A DNA stretch of 6,254 nucleotides from Victivallales bacterium (GCA_017964325.1 JAGCSE010000334.1:1-6254); one strand, 5' to 3'; positions 1 through 5,809 are shown, counted from the first letter of the stretch. Notes: generated by a model not told the origin, from the letters alone. Numbers and translations are program-made.

Positions 1-116
1 ATGTTGACGGCGAGAGTCTCCGCCAGTGGATGAGGCGGATGCGGCGGGAGAAGAAGAATGTCGCTGGAGGCGGCGCTGCCCGTCCTGCGGCAAGTCGCGG
101 AGGCGTTGGTTTTTAA
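1..116 (+). CDS. 3' end of an unrecognised gene (partial)
   Basis: A reading frame that begins at base 3 stays open to a TAA at 114-116 and gives about 37 residues. The start lies outside the window. The peptide has an Arg/Lys-rich helical stretch (ESLRQWMRRMRREKKN) followed by a Gly/Ala/Arg-rich tail ending in GGVGF. The other two plus-strand frames contain stops (TGA at 5-7 and at 31-33), and hairpins with a terminator follow on the same strand, which fits a gene end here. The minus strand is also open over this stretch, so strand assignment is not certain. No family could be recognised from so short a low-complexity tail, and no function is proposed. Confidence 0.45.
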   Translation, partial: VDGESLRQWMRRMRREKKNVAGGGAARPAASRGGVGF

Positions 117-144
117 TTTGTTTATGATAAGTGATTCGGCAGAG

Positions 145-182
145 TTTGCGCATCCGCGCAAATGGTCGCATGGAGTGCGACC
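145..182 (+). other. two adjacent perfect hairpins in a 3' untranslated region
   Basis: Two 7-bp perfect stems lie back to back, one base apart. The first is TTTGCGC (145-151), loop ATCC, GCGCAAA (156-162). The second is GGTCGCA (164-170), loop TGGAG, TGCGACC (176-182). They sit between the presumed stop codon at 116 and the terminator at 196-227, so they would be in the 3' end of the upstream transcript. The loops share a possible 3-base complementarity (TCC with GGA). Neither hairpin has a T-tract, so they are not terminators. No known RNA family was recognised. Confidence 0.5.
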
Positions 183-195
183 TCCCTTGCAAGAA

Positions 196-227
196 AAAAG
201 GCCAGCTTCATTTGAAGCTGGCCTTTT
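196..227 (-). terminator. intrinsic terminator of the tRNA-Glu operon, probably bidirectional
   Basis: A 10-bp GC-containing core stem (200-209 with 214-223, loop ATTT) is extended by four A-T pairs. Read on the minus strand it starts 7 bases after the CCA end of the second tRNA-Glu and runs into TTTTTTCTT, a good T-tract. Read on the plus strand the tract is only TTTT followed by GG. It therefore mainly ends the tRNA transcript, and may also end the upstream plus-strand gene. Confidence 0.85.
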
Positions 228-234
228 GGTTATC

Positions 235-309
235 TGGCATCTCCAACGGGAGTTGAACCCATGTTACCAGGATGAAAACCTGATGTCCTAACCACTAGAC
301 GATGGAGAC
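235..309 (-). tRNA. tRNA-Glu (anticodon UUC), second copy in the operon
   Basis: Read on the minus strand this is a complete cloverleaf. It has acceptor GTCTCCA with TGGAGAT, D-arm GTCT/GGAC with an AGTGGTTA loop, and an anticodon stem TCAGG/CCTGG around the loop TTTTCAT (anticodon TTC). The T-arm is ATGGG/CCCGT with loop TTCAACT, followed by discriminator G and an encoded CCA (complement of 235-237). It aligns closely with E. coli tRNA-Glu, including the U2-A71 pair used by glutamyl-tRNA synthetase. The first acceptor pair is G1-U72 instead of the G-C of E. coli. It is identical to the copy at 353-427 and probably shares its transcript, 43 bases downstream of it. Confidence 0.97.
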
Positions 310-352
310 TTTTTATTGAAATTGTCTGGTTGATAGCCTATATTTGTTTCAG

Positions 353-427
353 TGGCATCTCCAACGGGAGTTGAACCCATGTTACCAGGATGAAAACCTG
401 ATGTCCTAACCACTAGACGATGGAGAC
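353..427 (-). tRNA. tRNA-Glu (anticodon UUC), first copy in the operon
   Basis: The 75-base sequence is identical to the copy at 235-309 and has the same TTC anticodon, G1-U72 pair, discriminator G and encoded CCA. It is the promoter-proximal gene of a two-tRNA minus-strand unit whose likely promoter lies at 450-477. The sequence identity stops exactly at the tRNA ends, since the flanking bases differ. This suggests an old tandem duplication kept uniform by gene conversion or selection, rather than a very recent duplication of a larger block. In many bacteria this tRNA also feeds tetrapyrrole synthesis, but nothing here shows that role. Confidence 0.97.
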
Positions 428-449
428 ACAATAAAAGCTAACAACCATT

Positions 450-477
450 AATATACATTGGAAATGGAGATTTGCAA
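450..477 (-). promoter_or_regulatory. probable promoter for the tRNA-Glu pair
   Basis: Read on the minus strand, TTGCAA (477-472) and TATATT (455-450) are separated by 16 bp. That gives 4/6 and 5/6 matches to the sigma-70 hexamers. The start would fall near 443, leaving a leader of about 16 bases before the tRNA at 427. A T6 run lies further upstream on this strand. The -35 box is weak, and an alternative TTTGCA with a 17-bp spacer fits equally well. Confidence 0.5.
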
Positions 478-487
478 ATCCAATTGG
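469..487. repeat. two abutting palindromes in the divergent control region
   Basis: GATTTGCAAATC (469-480) is a perfect 12-bp palindrome. It shares its last base with CCAATTGG (480-487), a perfect 8-bp palindrome. They lie between the divergent tRNA-Glu unit and the gene starting at 507, and the first covers the proposed -35 region of the tRNA promoter. A repressor or activator site is possible, but no regulator family is indicated. Chance occurrence in AT-rich DNA cannot be ruled out. Confidence 0.35.
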
Positions 488-506
488 CGAAAAAATGGAG
501 TTTTGA

Positions 507-2210
507 ATGCCGGAAACGGAAAAAAGACAGATGAAAATCAAATGCCCGTCATGTGGAAGCAAGCTGGATGTGACGGATATTGAGCCTTTTACAGTCGTTC
601 CTTGCCCGCAATGCGGATATGAAGTGACGATTCCCAAGCGATTTTTGTCTTACGTTTTGGAGGAACGTCTGGGGGCGAAGGGCGGAATATGCCGCTATCG
701 CGCTTTGGAGGAGTCCTTGGACAGGGAGGTGTACGTGGTGACCTGCGATGTTTCGGAAGCGACTCCGCAGGAACGGCTTGAGCAATATCTGGAGACTTTG
801 CGGAAGGCAGCTTCGCAGGAAATTGCAGGAACGGCGGCGGTCTATGCGTGCGGACGGACGGAAAACGGCGTGTATGCCGTAAGCCAGATGGCGTCTCGAA
901 CGGCAGGCGGAGACGCACAGTTGGCATGGAAGGAGGCGCGGACGCTGATTGCGGCATTTGCATTGATTTTGCAGAAACTTGCTGAGGCGGGAGTTGTCCA
1001 TGGGGCGTTGGGCGAACAATCGTTTTGTGTTGATGACCATGGAAATCCATTGCTTTGCGGGTTGGGCGAGGGTGTTTTGCTGGCTGGACGTTTGCTGGAT
1101 AATCCGTATGCCAGTCCAGAACGGCGTGACGGCGGCGGATGCACGTTGGCGGCGGATTTGTATGGCTTTGGCGTGTGGTGTGTGCGGTTGCTGACCGGAC
1201 GGACACCGACGTGCGAAATGGACATTGATTGTCTTCGTGATGTCTTGCCAGATGTTCCATTGAACGTTGTGGGTGTATTGGGGAGGATGATGTCAAGATC
1301 GGTTCTGCGACGTCCGCATGGTTATGGAAGTCTGCTGTCGGAACTGCGAATTGCCGAACAGACATCGTCTGGAAAGGCAAAAGTCATGTGTGTACGGCGT
1401 GATGAAAGGGAAGGACAACTCGTCAGTGCAGAAAAAAGCGCAGGATGGTGCGTTCCATTGATGGTGGTGCTTTTCCTATTGATGTTTGGCGGAGCAGGGG
1501 GATGGATGGCTTGGCAGATGGTGCGGAAACCGAATGAAACGCCACGACCATCGTTGGATTTGCAGAGAAAAGAAGCCGTTGCAGAGGAAGAAGAAACGGT
1601 GATGGCTGACGAGGCGGTTGACGGGGTGGCTCACACCGCCATTGAATCGTTGCCGCAGGAATACAGACGGCAAAGGCCGCGTCCAGACGATTTGCGTTTT
1701 GACGACGATGCCGTCCAAAAATATCTGCTTTTGATACCAGAGTCATCGAGACTCGTGGAAAAGGAAAGATTGGCGAGAATTATCGGTATTCGGGAGTATC
1801 TTTTCAGTCTGTTGCGAATGCCCTGCCGTCCGGAGAAAAGTCGTGGTTTGCGATTGCGGGATGGAAGTTTTATAAAAGGATATGTCGCGATGGGGGCGGA
1901 GTCGAGCGGATTGGCCATTCGTCCTCTTGACGGAGAGCGTCAGAGTCTGCAAGTGACGTCCATCAGACTTGAAGAATTGGAATGGAGCGAAATCTGGCGG
2001 ATGCTCGATTTTTACGGACAGGAACGGAAGGCAATGGGGCAGCGGGGAGTGCAGACAAACCGTGAAATCTTCGAGCATTATCTGAACAGCGCCTTGGTGT
2101 GCGAATGGTATGGCTATCGGAAAGAAGCCGTGGTTTTTGCGCGTAAGGCGATGGCGGCGAAGCCTGATGGACGAAATGTTGTGGAGAAATTTGGCTTGAT
2201 AAAAAAATAA
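507..2210 (+). CDS. membrane-anchored zinc-ribbon pseudokinase
   Basis: This 567-residue protein begins with a zinc ribbon (C13-x2-C16 and C33-x2-C36) followed by a region with protein kinase landmarks (about 48-282). These are a degraded glycine loop (LGAKGG, 55-60), the HRD region VVHGALGEQS (163-172), SPE (203-205), DLYGFG (217-222) and LLTGRTP (228-234). The residues needed for catalysis are missing: the VAIK lysine is Val78, HRD reads HGA, the catalytic-loop Asn is Ser172 and DFG reads GLG. It is probably a binding or scaffold protein, not an active kinase. One hydrophobic helix (about 314-339) likely anchors it in the inner membrane with the kinase-like part in the cytoplasm. The C-terminal region has an acidic linker, a possible small beta-barrel (about 446-493) and a TPR-like helical stretch (about 520-555). 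The start is supported by GGAG 6 bases upstream. Arginine codons are mixed, so it is not a highly expressed gene. The binding partner is unknown. Confidence 0.85.
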   Translation: MPETEKRQMKIKCPSCGSKLDVTDIEPFTVVPCPQCGYEVTIPKRFLSYVLEERLGAKGGICRYRALEESLDREVYVVTCDVSEATPQERLEQYLETLRKAASQEIAGTAAVYACGRTENGVYAVSQMASRTAGGDAQLAWKEARTLIAAFALILQKLAEAGVVHGALGEQSFCVDDHGNPLLCGLGEGVLLAGRLLDNPYASPERRDGGGCTLAADLYGFGVWCVRLLTGRTPTCEMDIDCLRDVLPDVPLNVVGVLGRMMSRSVLRRPHGYGSLLSELRIAEQTSSGKAKVMCVRRDEREGQLVSAEKSAGWCVPLMVVLFLLMFGGAGGWMAWQMVRKPNETPRPSLDLQRKEAVAEEEETVMADEAVDGVAHTAIESLPQEYRRQRPRPDDLRFDDDAVQKYLLLIPESSRLVEKERLARIIGIREYLFSLLRMPCRPEKSRGLRLRDGSFIKGYVAMGAESSGLAIRPLDGERQSLQVTSIRLEELEWSEIWRMLDFYGQERKAMGQRGVQTNREIFEHYLNSALVCEWYGYRKEAVVFARKAMAAKPDGRNVVEKFGLIKK

Positions 2211-2217
2211 AACGCGA

Positions 2218-2299
2218 TATTTCAATATGTCATGAAATACATACAACACAGAATCAGCAGATTGCTTCATCATGCTTTTGGGTCAAAATAACTATGACC
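2218..2299. repeat. short inverted repeats between the pseudokinase gene and ispG
   Basis: TATTTCA (2218-2224) and TGAAATA (2233-2239) form a 7-bp inverted repeat with an 8-base gap. Further on, GGTCA (2281-2285) and TGACC (2295-2299) form a 5-bp repeat with a 9-base gap, overlapping the palindrome-like TTTTG-GGT-CAAAA (2276-2288). None is followed by a T-tract, so no intrinsic terminator is visible after the pseudokinase gene. These could be operators for ispG or simply AT-rich background. Confidence 0.25.
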
Positions 2300-2324
2300 G
2301 GCACAGTAGGTAAAATAAAAAAAT

Positions 2325-2330
2325 TATAAT
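2325..2330 (+). promoter_or_regulatory. possible -10 element upstream of ispG
   Basis: A perfect TATAAT lies 32 bases before the ispG start in a very AT-rich stretch. No credible -35 hexamer stands 16-18 bp upstream, and there is no TGn extension. A perfect hexamer in such AT-rich sequence can arise by chance, so this is tentative. Without it, ispG could be read through from the gene at 507, since no terminator separates them. Confidence 0.3.
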
Positions 2331-2361
2331 TATTTAAATAATAAGGAATTAATACATTTTT

Positions 2362-3426
2362 ATGAGAAAGACAAGACAAATCATGTTGGGCGGTGTCGCG
2401 ATAGGCGGCGGGGCTCCCGTGTCGATTCAGACGATGACAAATACGCATTTGGAGGATTTGGAGGGAACGCTTGCCCAAATTGAACGCGTGCAACGACTTG
2501 GCTGCGACATCGTCCGCGTGGCGGTGCCGACAGCTGCATCCTTGGAAAATTTTGGAATCGTGTGTGAACGAAGCGGACTGCCAGTCGTGGCGGACATCCA
2601 TTTCGACCACCTGCTTGCGTTGGGCGCTTTGGAACGCGGCGCGGCGGGAATTCGCGTGAATCCAGGCAACATGAGAAATTTGGACTATGTGCGGGAAGTG
2701 GCGCGGGCGGCTGGCAAGGCTGGGCGTGTCGTCCGCATCGGTGTCAACGGTGGAAGCCTTGATCCTGACGTTGAAAAGAAATACGGACGGACGGCGGAGG
2801 GGTTGGTCGCCAGCGCGTTGAAATATGTCGAATTGTTCGAGGAGGAAGGATGCCATGCGTTGAAGGTCAGCCTGAAATCGTCTTCTGTACGGACGACCGT
2901 GGAGTCGTGCCGCCTGTTCGCCGCGCAGAGCGACGTACCGTTGCATCTGGGCGTGACGGAGGCGGGCGTTCCGTCGCGCGGCGTCATCAAGTCGGCGGTC
3001 GGCATCGGGGCGTTGCTTCTGGATGGCATCGGGGAGACGATACGCGTGAGCCTGACATGCGAACCGGAGGAGGAGGTCCGTGCGGCGAAACGGATATTAC
3101 AGAGTTGCGAACTGATGGCGGAAGGGCCTGAAATCGTATCATGTCCGACTTGCGGGCGGACGAAAATCAATCTCGTACCGATGGCGGAAGCCGTTGAACA
3201 TGAAGTGGAACGCCTTCAGGCGGAGGGGCTTGTCATCCACTTGAAGAAAATAGCCGTCATGGGATGTGAGGTAAACGGACCAGGCGAGGCGCGTGACGCG
3301 GACGTGGGAATAGCGGGAGGCAATGGTCGCGGGATACTTTTCAAGCATGGTGAAAAAGCCCGTTCCATGCCGGAAGGCGAACTGCTGGAGGCGTTGTTGG
3401 ATGAAATCCGCCAGGCTGCCCACTGA
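2362..3426 (+). CDS. ispG: 4-hydroxy-3-methylbut-2-enyl diphosphate synthase (MEP pathway)
   Basis: IspG (GcpE) reductively opens the cyclic diphosphate MEcPP to HMBPP in the cytoplasm. This is the penultimate step of the non-mevalonate route to isoprenoid precursors, and it uses electrons from flavodoxin or ferredoxin. The N-terminus RKTRQIMLGGVAIGGGAPVS and the following SIQTMTNT are family signatures of the TIM-barrel domain (about 1-245). The C-terminal iron-sulfur domain carries the cluster ligands C261 and C264 (CPTCGR) and C302 (MGCEVNGPGE), with the conserved Glu309 seven residues after C302, as in E. coli. At 354 residues it is the short two-domain bacterial type, without the large insert seen in plants and some bacteria. 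The start at 2362 gives the expected N-terminus. Its only Shine-Dalgarno-like sequence, AAGGA, lies about 14 bases upstream, which is longer than usual. All key residues are present, so it should be active. Confidence 0.97.
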   Translation: MRKTRQIMLGGVAIGGGAPVSIQTMTNTHLEDLEGTLAQIERVQRLGCDIVRVAVPTAASLENFGIVCERSGLPVVADIHFDHLLALGALERGAAGIRVNPGNMRNLDYVREVARAAGKAGRVVRIGVNGGSLDPDVEKKYGRTAEGLVASALKYVELFEEEGCHALKVSLKSSSVRTTVESCRLFAAQSDVPLHLGVTEAGVPSRGVIKSAVGIGALLLDGIGETIRVSLTCEPEEEVRAAKRILQSCELMAEGPEIVSCPTCGRTKINLVPMAEAVEHEVERLQAEGLVIHLKKIAVMGCEVNGPGEARDADVGIAGGNGRGILFKHGEKARSMPEGELLEALLDEIRQAAH

Positions 3427-3477
3427 TTTGTAAGTGAAGAAAAATTGAAAAAACATCGATTTTCCAATGGATTATAT

Positions 3478-3505
3478 TTGACAGTGGTGCCACAGGGCTT
3501 ATATT
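3478..3505 (+). promoter_or_regulatory. strong sigma-70-type promoter for rpsA
   Basis: A perfect TTGACA (3478-3483) is followed after 16 bp by TATATT (3500-3505), a 5/6 match to the -10 consensus. Transcription would start near 3512, giving a leader of about 63 bases before the rpsA ATG. The spacer contains the small dyad GTGG-TG-CCAC (3484-3493). This is the best promoter in the window by hexamer match, as expected for a ribosomal protein gene. Confidence 0.75.
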
Positions 3506-3548
3506 AATAAACTTTTATATCTCTAAATAATTGCGTGGAAAGAAACGT

Positions 3549-3566
3549 ATCAACCCAATCAACCCA
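3549..3566 (+). repeat. tandem 9-base repeat ATCAACCCA in the rpsA leader
   Basis: ATCAACCCA occurs twice without a gap (3549-3557 and 3558-3566). It ends 8 bases before the rpsA start, which occupies the place where a Shine-Dalgarno sequence would normally sit. The whole stretch from 3545 to about 3590 is rich in A and C with few G bases, so it is probably unstructured. The nearest purine-rich GGAA is about 34 bases before the ATG, too far to act as a ribosome binding site. A role in S1-dependent initiation or S1 autoregulation is inference. Confidence 0.6.
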
Positions 3567-3574
3567 AACACAAC

Positions 3575-5344
3575 ATGAACAACCACATCGACTTAGAGAA
3601 TATGTCCTCGATGGAGGACCTCTTGAAGCAGAGCAACGGCGCAGATATCAATGAAGACAAGATAGTGACTGGCCGTGTCGCGGAAAAGAACGAAAACGGC
3701 ATCCTTCTTGACATTGGTTTCAAGGCTGAGGCGTTCATCCCGAAGGCCGACCTGGGCGAAAAATGGGAGACCCTCAAGACCGGTGACTCGCTGGAAGTCT
3801 ATCTTGAGCAGATGGAAGACGAAGAAAACGTCCCGTCCGTGAGCCTGCACAAAGCGGAACTCCAGAAGTCCTGGGATTCCATTGAGAAGAATTACAAGGA
3901 AGGCGATTTGATCAAAGGTACGATCAAGAGCCGCGTGAAGGGTGGTTTGATTGTCGATGTCGGCGTGGAAGCATTCCTGCCTGGTTCTCAGGTTGATTTG
4001 GGTCCCGCCCGCAATCTGGACGATTTCCTTGGCAAGGAAGAGGAATTCAAGATTTTGAAGATCAACGCCGAGCGTCGCAACATCGTATTGAGCCGCCGCG
4101 AAATTCTGGAAGCCGTCCGCGCCGAGCAGCGTACCACGTTGCTCAACGAACTGGTTCCGAAGACGATCCGCCGCGGTGTCGTCAAGAACATCACGGAATT
4201 CGGTGCATTCGTCGATTTGAACGGAATGGACGGTCTGCTCCATATCACGGACATGAGCTGGAAGCGCATTTCGCATCCGAGCGAAGTCGTCCATGTCGGG
4301 CAGGAACTCGAAGTCATGATTCTGGACGTGGACAAAGAGCGCCAGCGCGTCTCCCTCGGCCTGAAGCAGAAAGACGGCAATCCATGGGATACCGTTGACG
4401 TCAAGTACCCGAAAGGCAGCCATGTCAAGGGCCGTGTTGTGAACGTCATGCCCTACGGCGCGTTCGTTGAACTGGAAGAAGGCATTGAAGGTCTTGTCCA
4501 TGTGTCCGAAATGTCCTGGACGAAGAAAGTCAACAAGGCTTCCGACGTGCTGAAGGAAGGCGACGAAGTCGAAGCCGTCGTTCTGGAAGTCAGCAAGGAA
4601 AACAAGAAGATTTCCCTCGGTCTGCGCCAGTGCCAGGAGAATCCGTGGAAGGTCATCAAGGAGCGCTTCCCGAAGGGTACACGCATCAAGGGCGTTGTCC
4701 GCAACATGACCGGTTACGGTGCATTCGTCCAGATTCAGGACGATATCGACGGTATGATCCATGTATCCGATATGTCTTGGATCCGCAAGGTCAACAACCC
4801 GAGCGAAATCCTGCACAAGGGCATGGAAGTTGAAGCCGTCATTCTTGAAGTGGATGATGTCAATCAGCGCATCTCCCTCAGTATGAAGAAGTTGACGGAT
4901 GACCCATGGCAGACGATCCAGAACAAGTACAAGGTCGGCGACGTTGTTGAAGGCAAAGTCACGAAACTGGCGTCGTTTGGCGCATTCGTCGAATTGGAAG
5001 GTGGTATCGACGGTCTGATTCACATCAGCGAACTGAGCGACGACCATGTCGCCCGCGTGAAAGACGCCGTGAACATTGGTGACACCGTTCGCGCACGTGT
5101 AAAGAACATCAGCACGGAAGAACGCCGCATTGGCTTGAGCCTGCGCGACGTTGACGGCGAGAACGCCGCCGCCAGTGCCGTCACGCGTACTGAGCCCGGC
5201 GAAGCTCTTGGCGATTTTGGCAGCGCGTTGGATGACGCCATCAGCGCCAGCAAGGAAGAAGCCGCTCCTGCGGCTGAACAGGCCCCCGCTCCCGCGGCGG
5301 AAGACGCTCCTGCGGCAGAACCTGAAAAGGCTCCTGATGCATAG
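3575..5344 (+). CDS. rpsA: 30S ribosomal protein S1, six S1 domains
   Basis: S1 sits on the 30S subunit, binds single-stranded mRNA and helps unfold and dock messages for initiation. Six OB-fold S1 domains are visible at about 27-95, 109-176, 194-265, 279-352, 366-439 and 453-526. The last four carry the canonical motif, e.g. FGAFVDL with GLLHITDMSW, and YGAFVEL with GLVHVSEMSW. The first two are divergent (GILLDIGFKAEAFIP, GGLIVDVGVEAFLPGSQV), as expected for the domains that tether S1 to the ribosome. At 589 residues it is slightly longer than E. coli S1 (557), with an Ala/Pro/Glu-rich, probably disordered tail (527-589). The start is the first ATG after an in-frame TAA in the leader, and no other start codon lies between. 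It lacks a Shine-Dalgarno sequence. All arginines I read are CGC or CGT, consistent with high expression. It is a single-gene unit between its own promoter and terminator. Confidence 0.97.
   Translation: MNNHIDLENMSSMEDLLKQSNGADINEDKIVTGRVAEKNENGILLDIGFKAEAFIPKADLGEKWETLKTGDSLEVYLEQMEDEENVPSVSLHKAELQKSWDSIEKNYKEGDLIKGTIKSRVKGGLIVDVGVEAFLPGSQVDLGPARNLDDFLGKEEEFKILKINAERRNIVLSRREILEAVRAEQRTTLLNELVPKTIRRGVVKNITEFGAFVDLNGMDGLLHITDMSWKRISHPSEVVHVGQELEVMILDVDKERQRVSLGLKQKDGNPWDTVDVKYPKGSHVKGRVVNVMPYGAFVELEEGIEGLVHVSEMSWTKKVNKASDVLKEGDEVEAVVLEVSKENKKISLGLRQCQENPWKVIKERFPKGTRIKGVVRNMTGYGAFVQIQDDIDGMIHVSDMSWIRKVNNPSEILHKGMEVEAVILEVDDVNQRISLSMKKLTDDPWQTIQNKYKVGDVVEGKVTKLASFGAFVELEGGIDGLIHISELSDDHVARVKDAVNIGDTVRARVKNISTEERRIGLSLRDVDGENAAASAVTRTEPGEALGDFGSALDDAISASKEEAAPAAEQAPAPAAEDAPAAEPEKAPDA
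5258..5320 (+). repeat. imperfect direct repeat encoding the S1 tail
   Basis: Two 21-base units (5258-5278 and 5300-5320) match at 19 of 21 positions around the core GCTCCTGCGGC. They encode EAAPAAE and EDAPAAE in the low-complexity C-terminal tail of S1, with a related APAPAAE between them. This looks like tail growth by short tandem duplication, and the tail probably tolerates length change. Confidence 0.6.
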
Positions 5345-5363
5345 TCACGGCGACTGCATGATG

Positions 5364-5396
5364 AAGGCGGCGCCGCTCGGCGCCGCCTTTTGTTTT
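5364..5396 (+). terminator. intrinsic terminator after rpsA
   Basis: An 11-bp, almost pure G-C stem (5364-5374 with 5379-5389, loop GCTC) begins 20 bases after the rpsA stop codon and is followed by TTTTGTTTT. It is a textbook rho-independent terminator and separates rpsA from the tRNA-Thr-tuf unit. Confidence 0.93.
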
Positions 5397-5493
5397 ATAT
5401 TATAATAAGGAAAAGCATCCGTCTGTCTTTGCTCTTCTGTACAGGCGAGATTGATTGACAGTAGATTTTGCGAAATGCACCGCTTGTTTTCAA

Positions 5494-5560
5494 TAAAACA
5501 TGACAAAAAATGAAAAAAGGCACGCTGTTCGTTTGACTTTTAGGAAAATCGGTGTATTTT
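5494..5560 (+). promoter_or_regulatory. probable promoter with A-tract upstream element for tRNA-Thr-tuf
   Basis: TTGACT (5533-5538) is followed after 16 bp by TATTTT (5555-5560), which matches the -35 box at 5/6 and the -10 box at 4/6. An alternative -10, TTTAAT (5558-5563), matches better but needs a 19-bp spacer. Three A-tracts (5495-5498, 5505-5510, 5513-5518) lie roughly one helical turn apart just upstream, like an UP element of a stable-RNA promoter. The start would be near 5567, about 55 bases before the tRNA. The exact -10 is uncertain. Confidence 0.55.
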
Positions 5561-5622
5561 AATCAATGCTTTTTAACTTTTCGGGCTGGCATCCGAGAGG
5601 GGAAGGCGTCTAGAGCATATAT

Positions 5623-5698
<76 letters not shown>

Positions 5699-5752
5699 TT
5701 CCTCTGGCGACGAGAAAAGAGAGATTTTCAAAGTTAACATAATAATAGACGA

Positions 5753-5765
5753 GGCTGACACAGCC
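5753..5765 (+). other. small hairpin in the tRNA-Thr-tuf spacer
   Basis: GGCTG (5753-5757) and CAGCC (5761-5765) form a perfect 5-bp stem with an ACA loop. The nearby CGCC and GGCG segments (5766-5783) can pair in more than one way, and GAGG (5751-5754) could pair with CCTC (5788-5791) in a longer alternative. This GC-rich part of the tuf leader is likely structured, but the Shine-Dalgarno sequence at 5795-5800 lies outside the stem. A processing or stability role is only a possibility. Confidence 0.35.
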
Positions 5766-5809
5766 CGCCAAGGCGAGTCGGCGAGAACCTCAAAGGAAGG
5801 ATTACAAAA

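Noticed and set aside
58..291. A 77-codon plus-strand open frame from an ATG at 58.
   Set aside because: It runs through the hairpins and the terminator and into the tRNA-Glu gene on the opposite strand, so it is very unlikely to be coding.
589..1380. A 263-codon open frame on the minus strand inside the pseudokinase gene.
   Set aside because: The peptide is rich in Pro, His, Arg and Ser with no domain pattern, while the plus-strand frame has clear zinc-ribbon and kinase-like motifs and a good ribosome binding site.
3444..3468. A possible terminator hairpin after ispG (ATTGAAAA with TTTTCCAAT).
   Set aside because: The stem is A-T rich, has a bulged C and is not followed by a T-tract, so it is not a convincing terminator.
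3593..5047. A 484-codon open frame on the minus strand inside rpsA.
   Set aside because: It lies wholly antisense to a certain S1 gene. Strong codon bias and the repeated S1 domains explain the lack of stops. Its protein has no recognisable family features.
3575..5344. Tandem repeats within rpsA as a repeat array or mobile element.
   Set aside because: The periodic similarity of about 260 bases reflects the repeated S1 domains of the protein. No terminal repeats, transposase or CRISPR-like spacing is present.
5455..5484. A perfect TTGACA at 5455-5460 as a second promoter before tRNA-Thr.
   Set aside because: There is no -10-like hexamer 15-19 bp downstream. The TTGACT at 5533 is better placed.
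5475..5536. Short leader ORFs upstream of tRNA-Thr (ATG at 5475 and ATG at 5511).
   Set aside because: They encode 12 and 8 residues with no proper ribosome binding site, overlap the A-tract and promoter region, and lie upstream of the probable transcription start.
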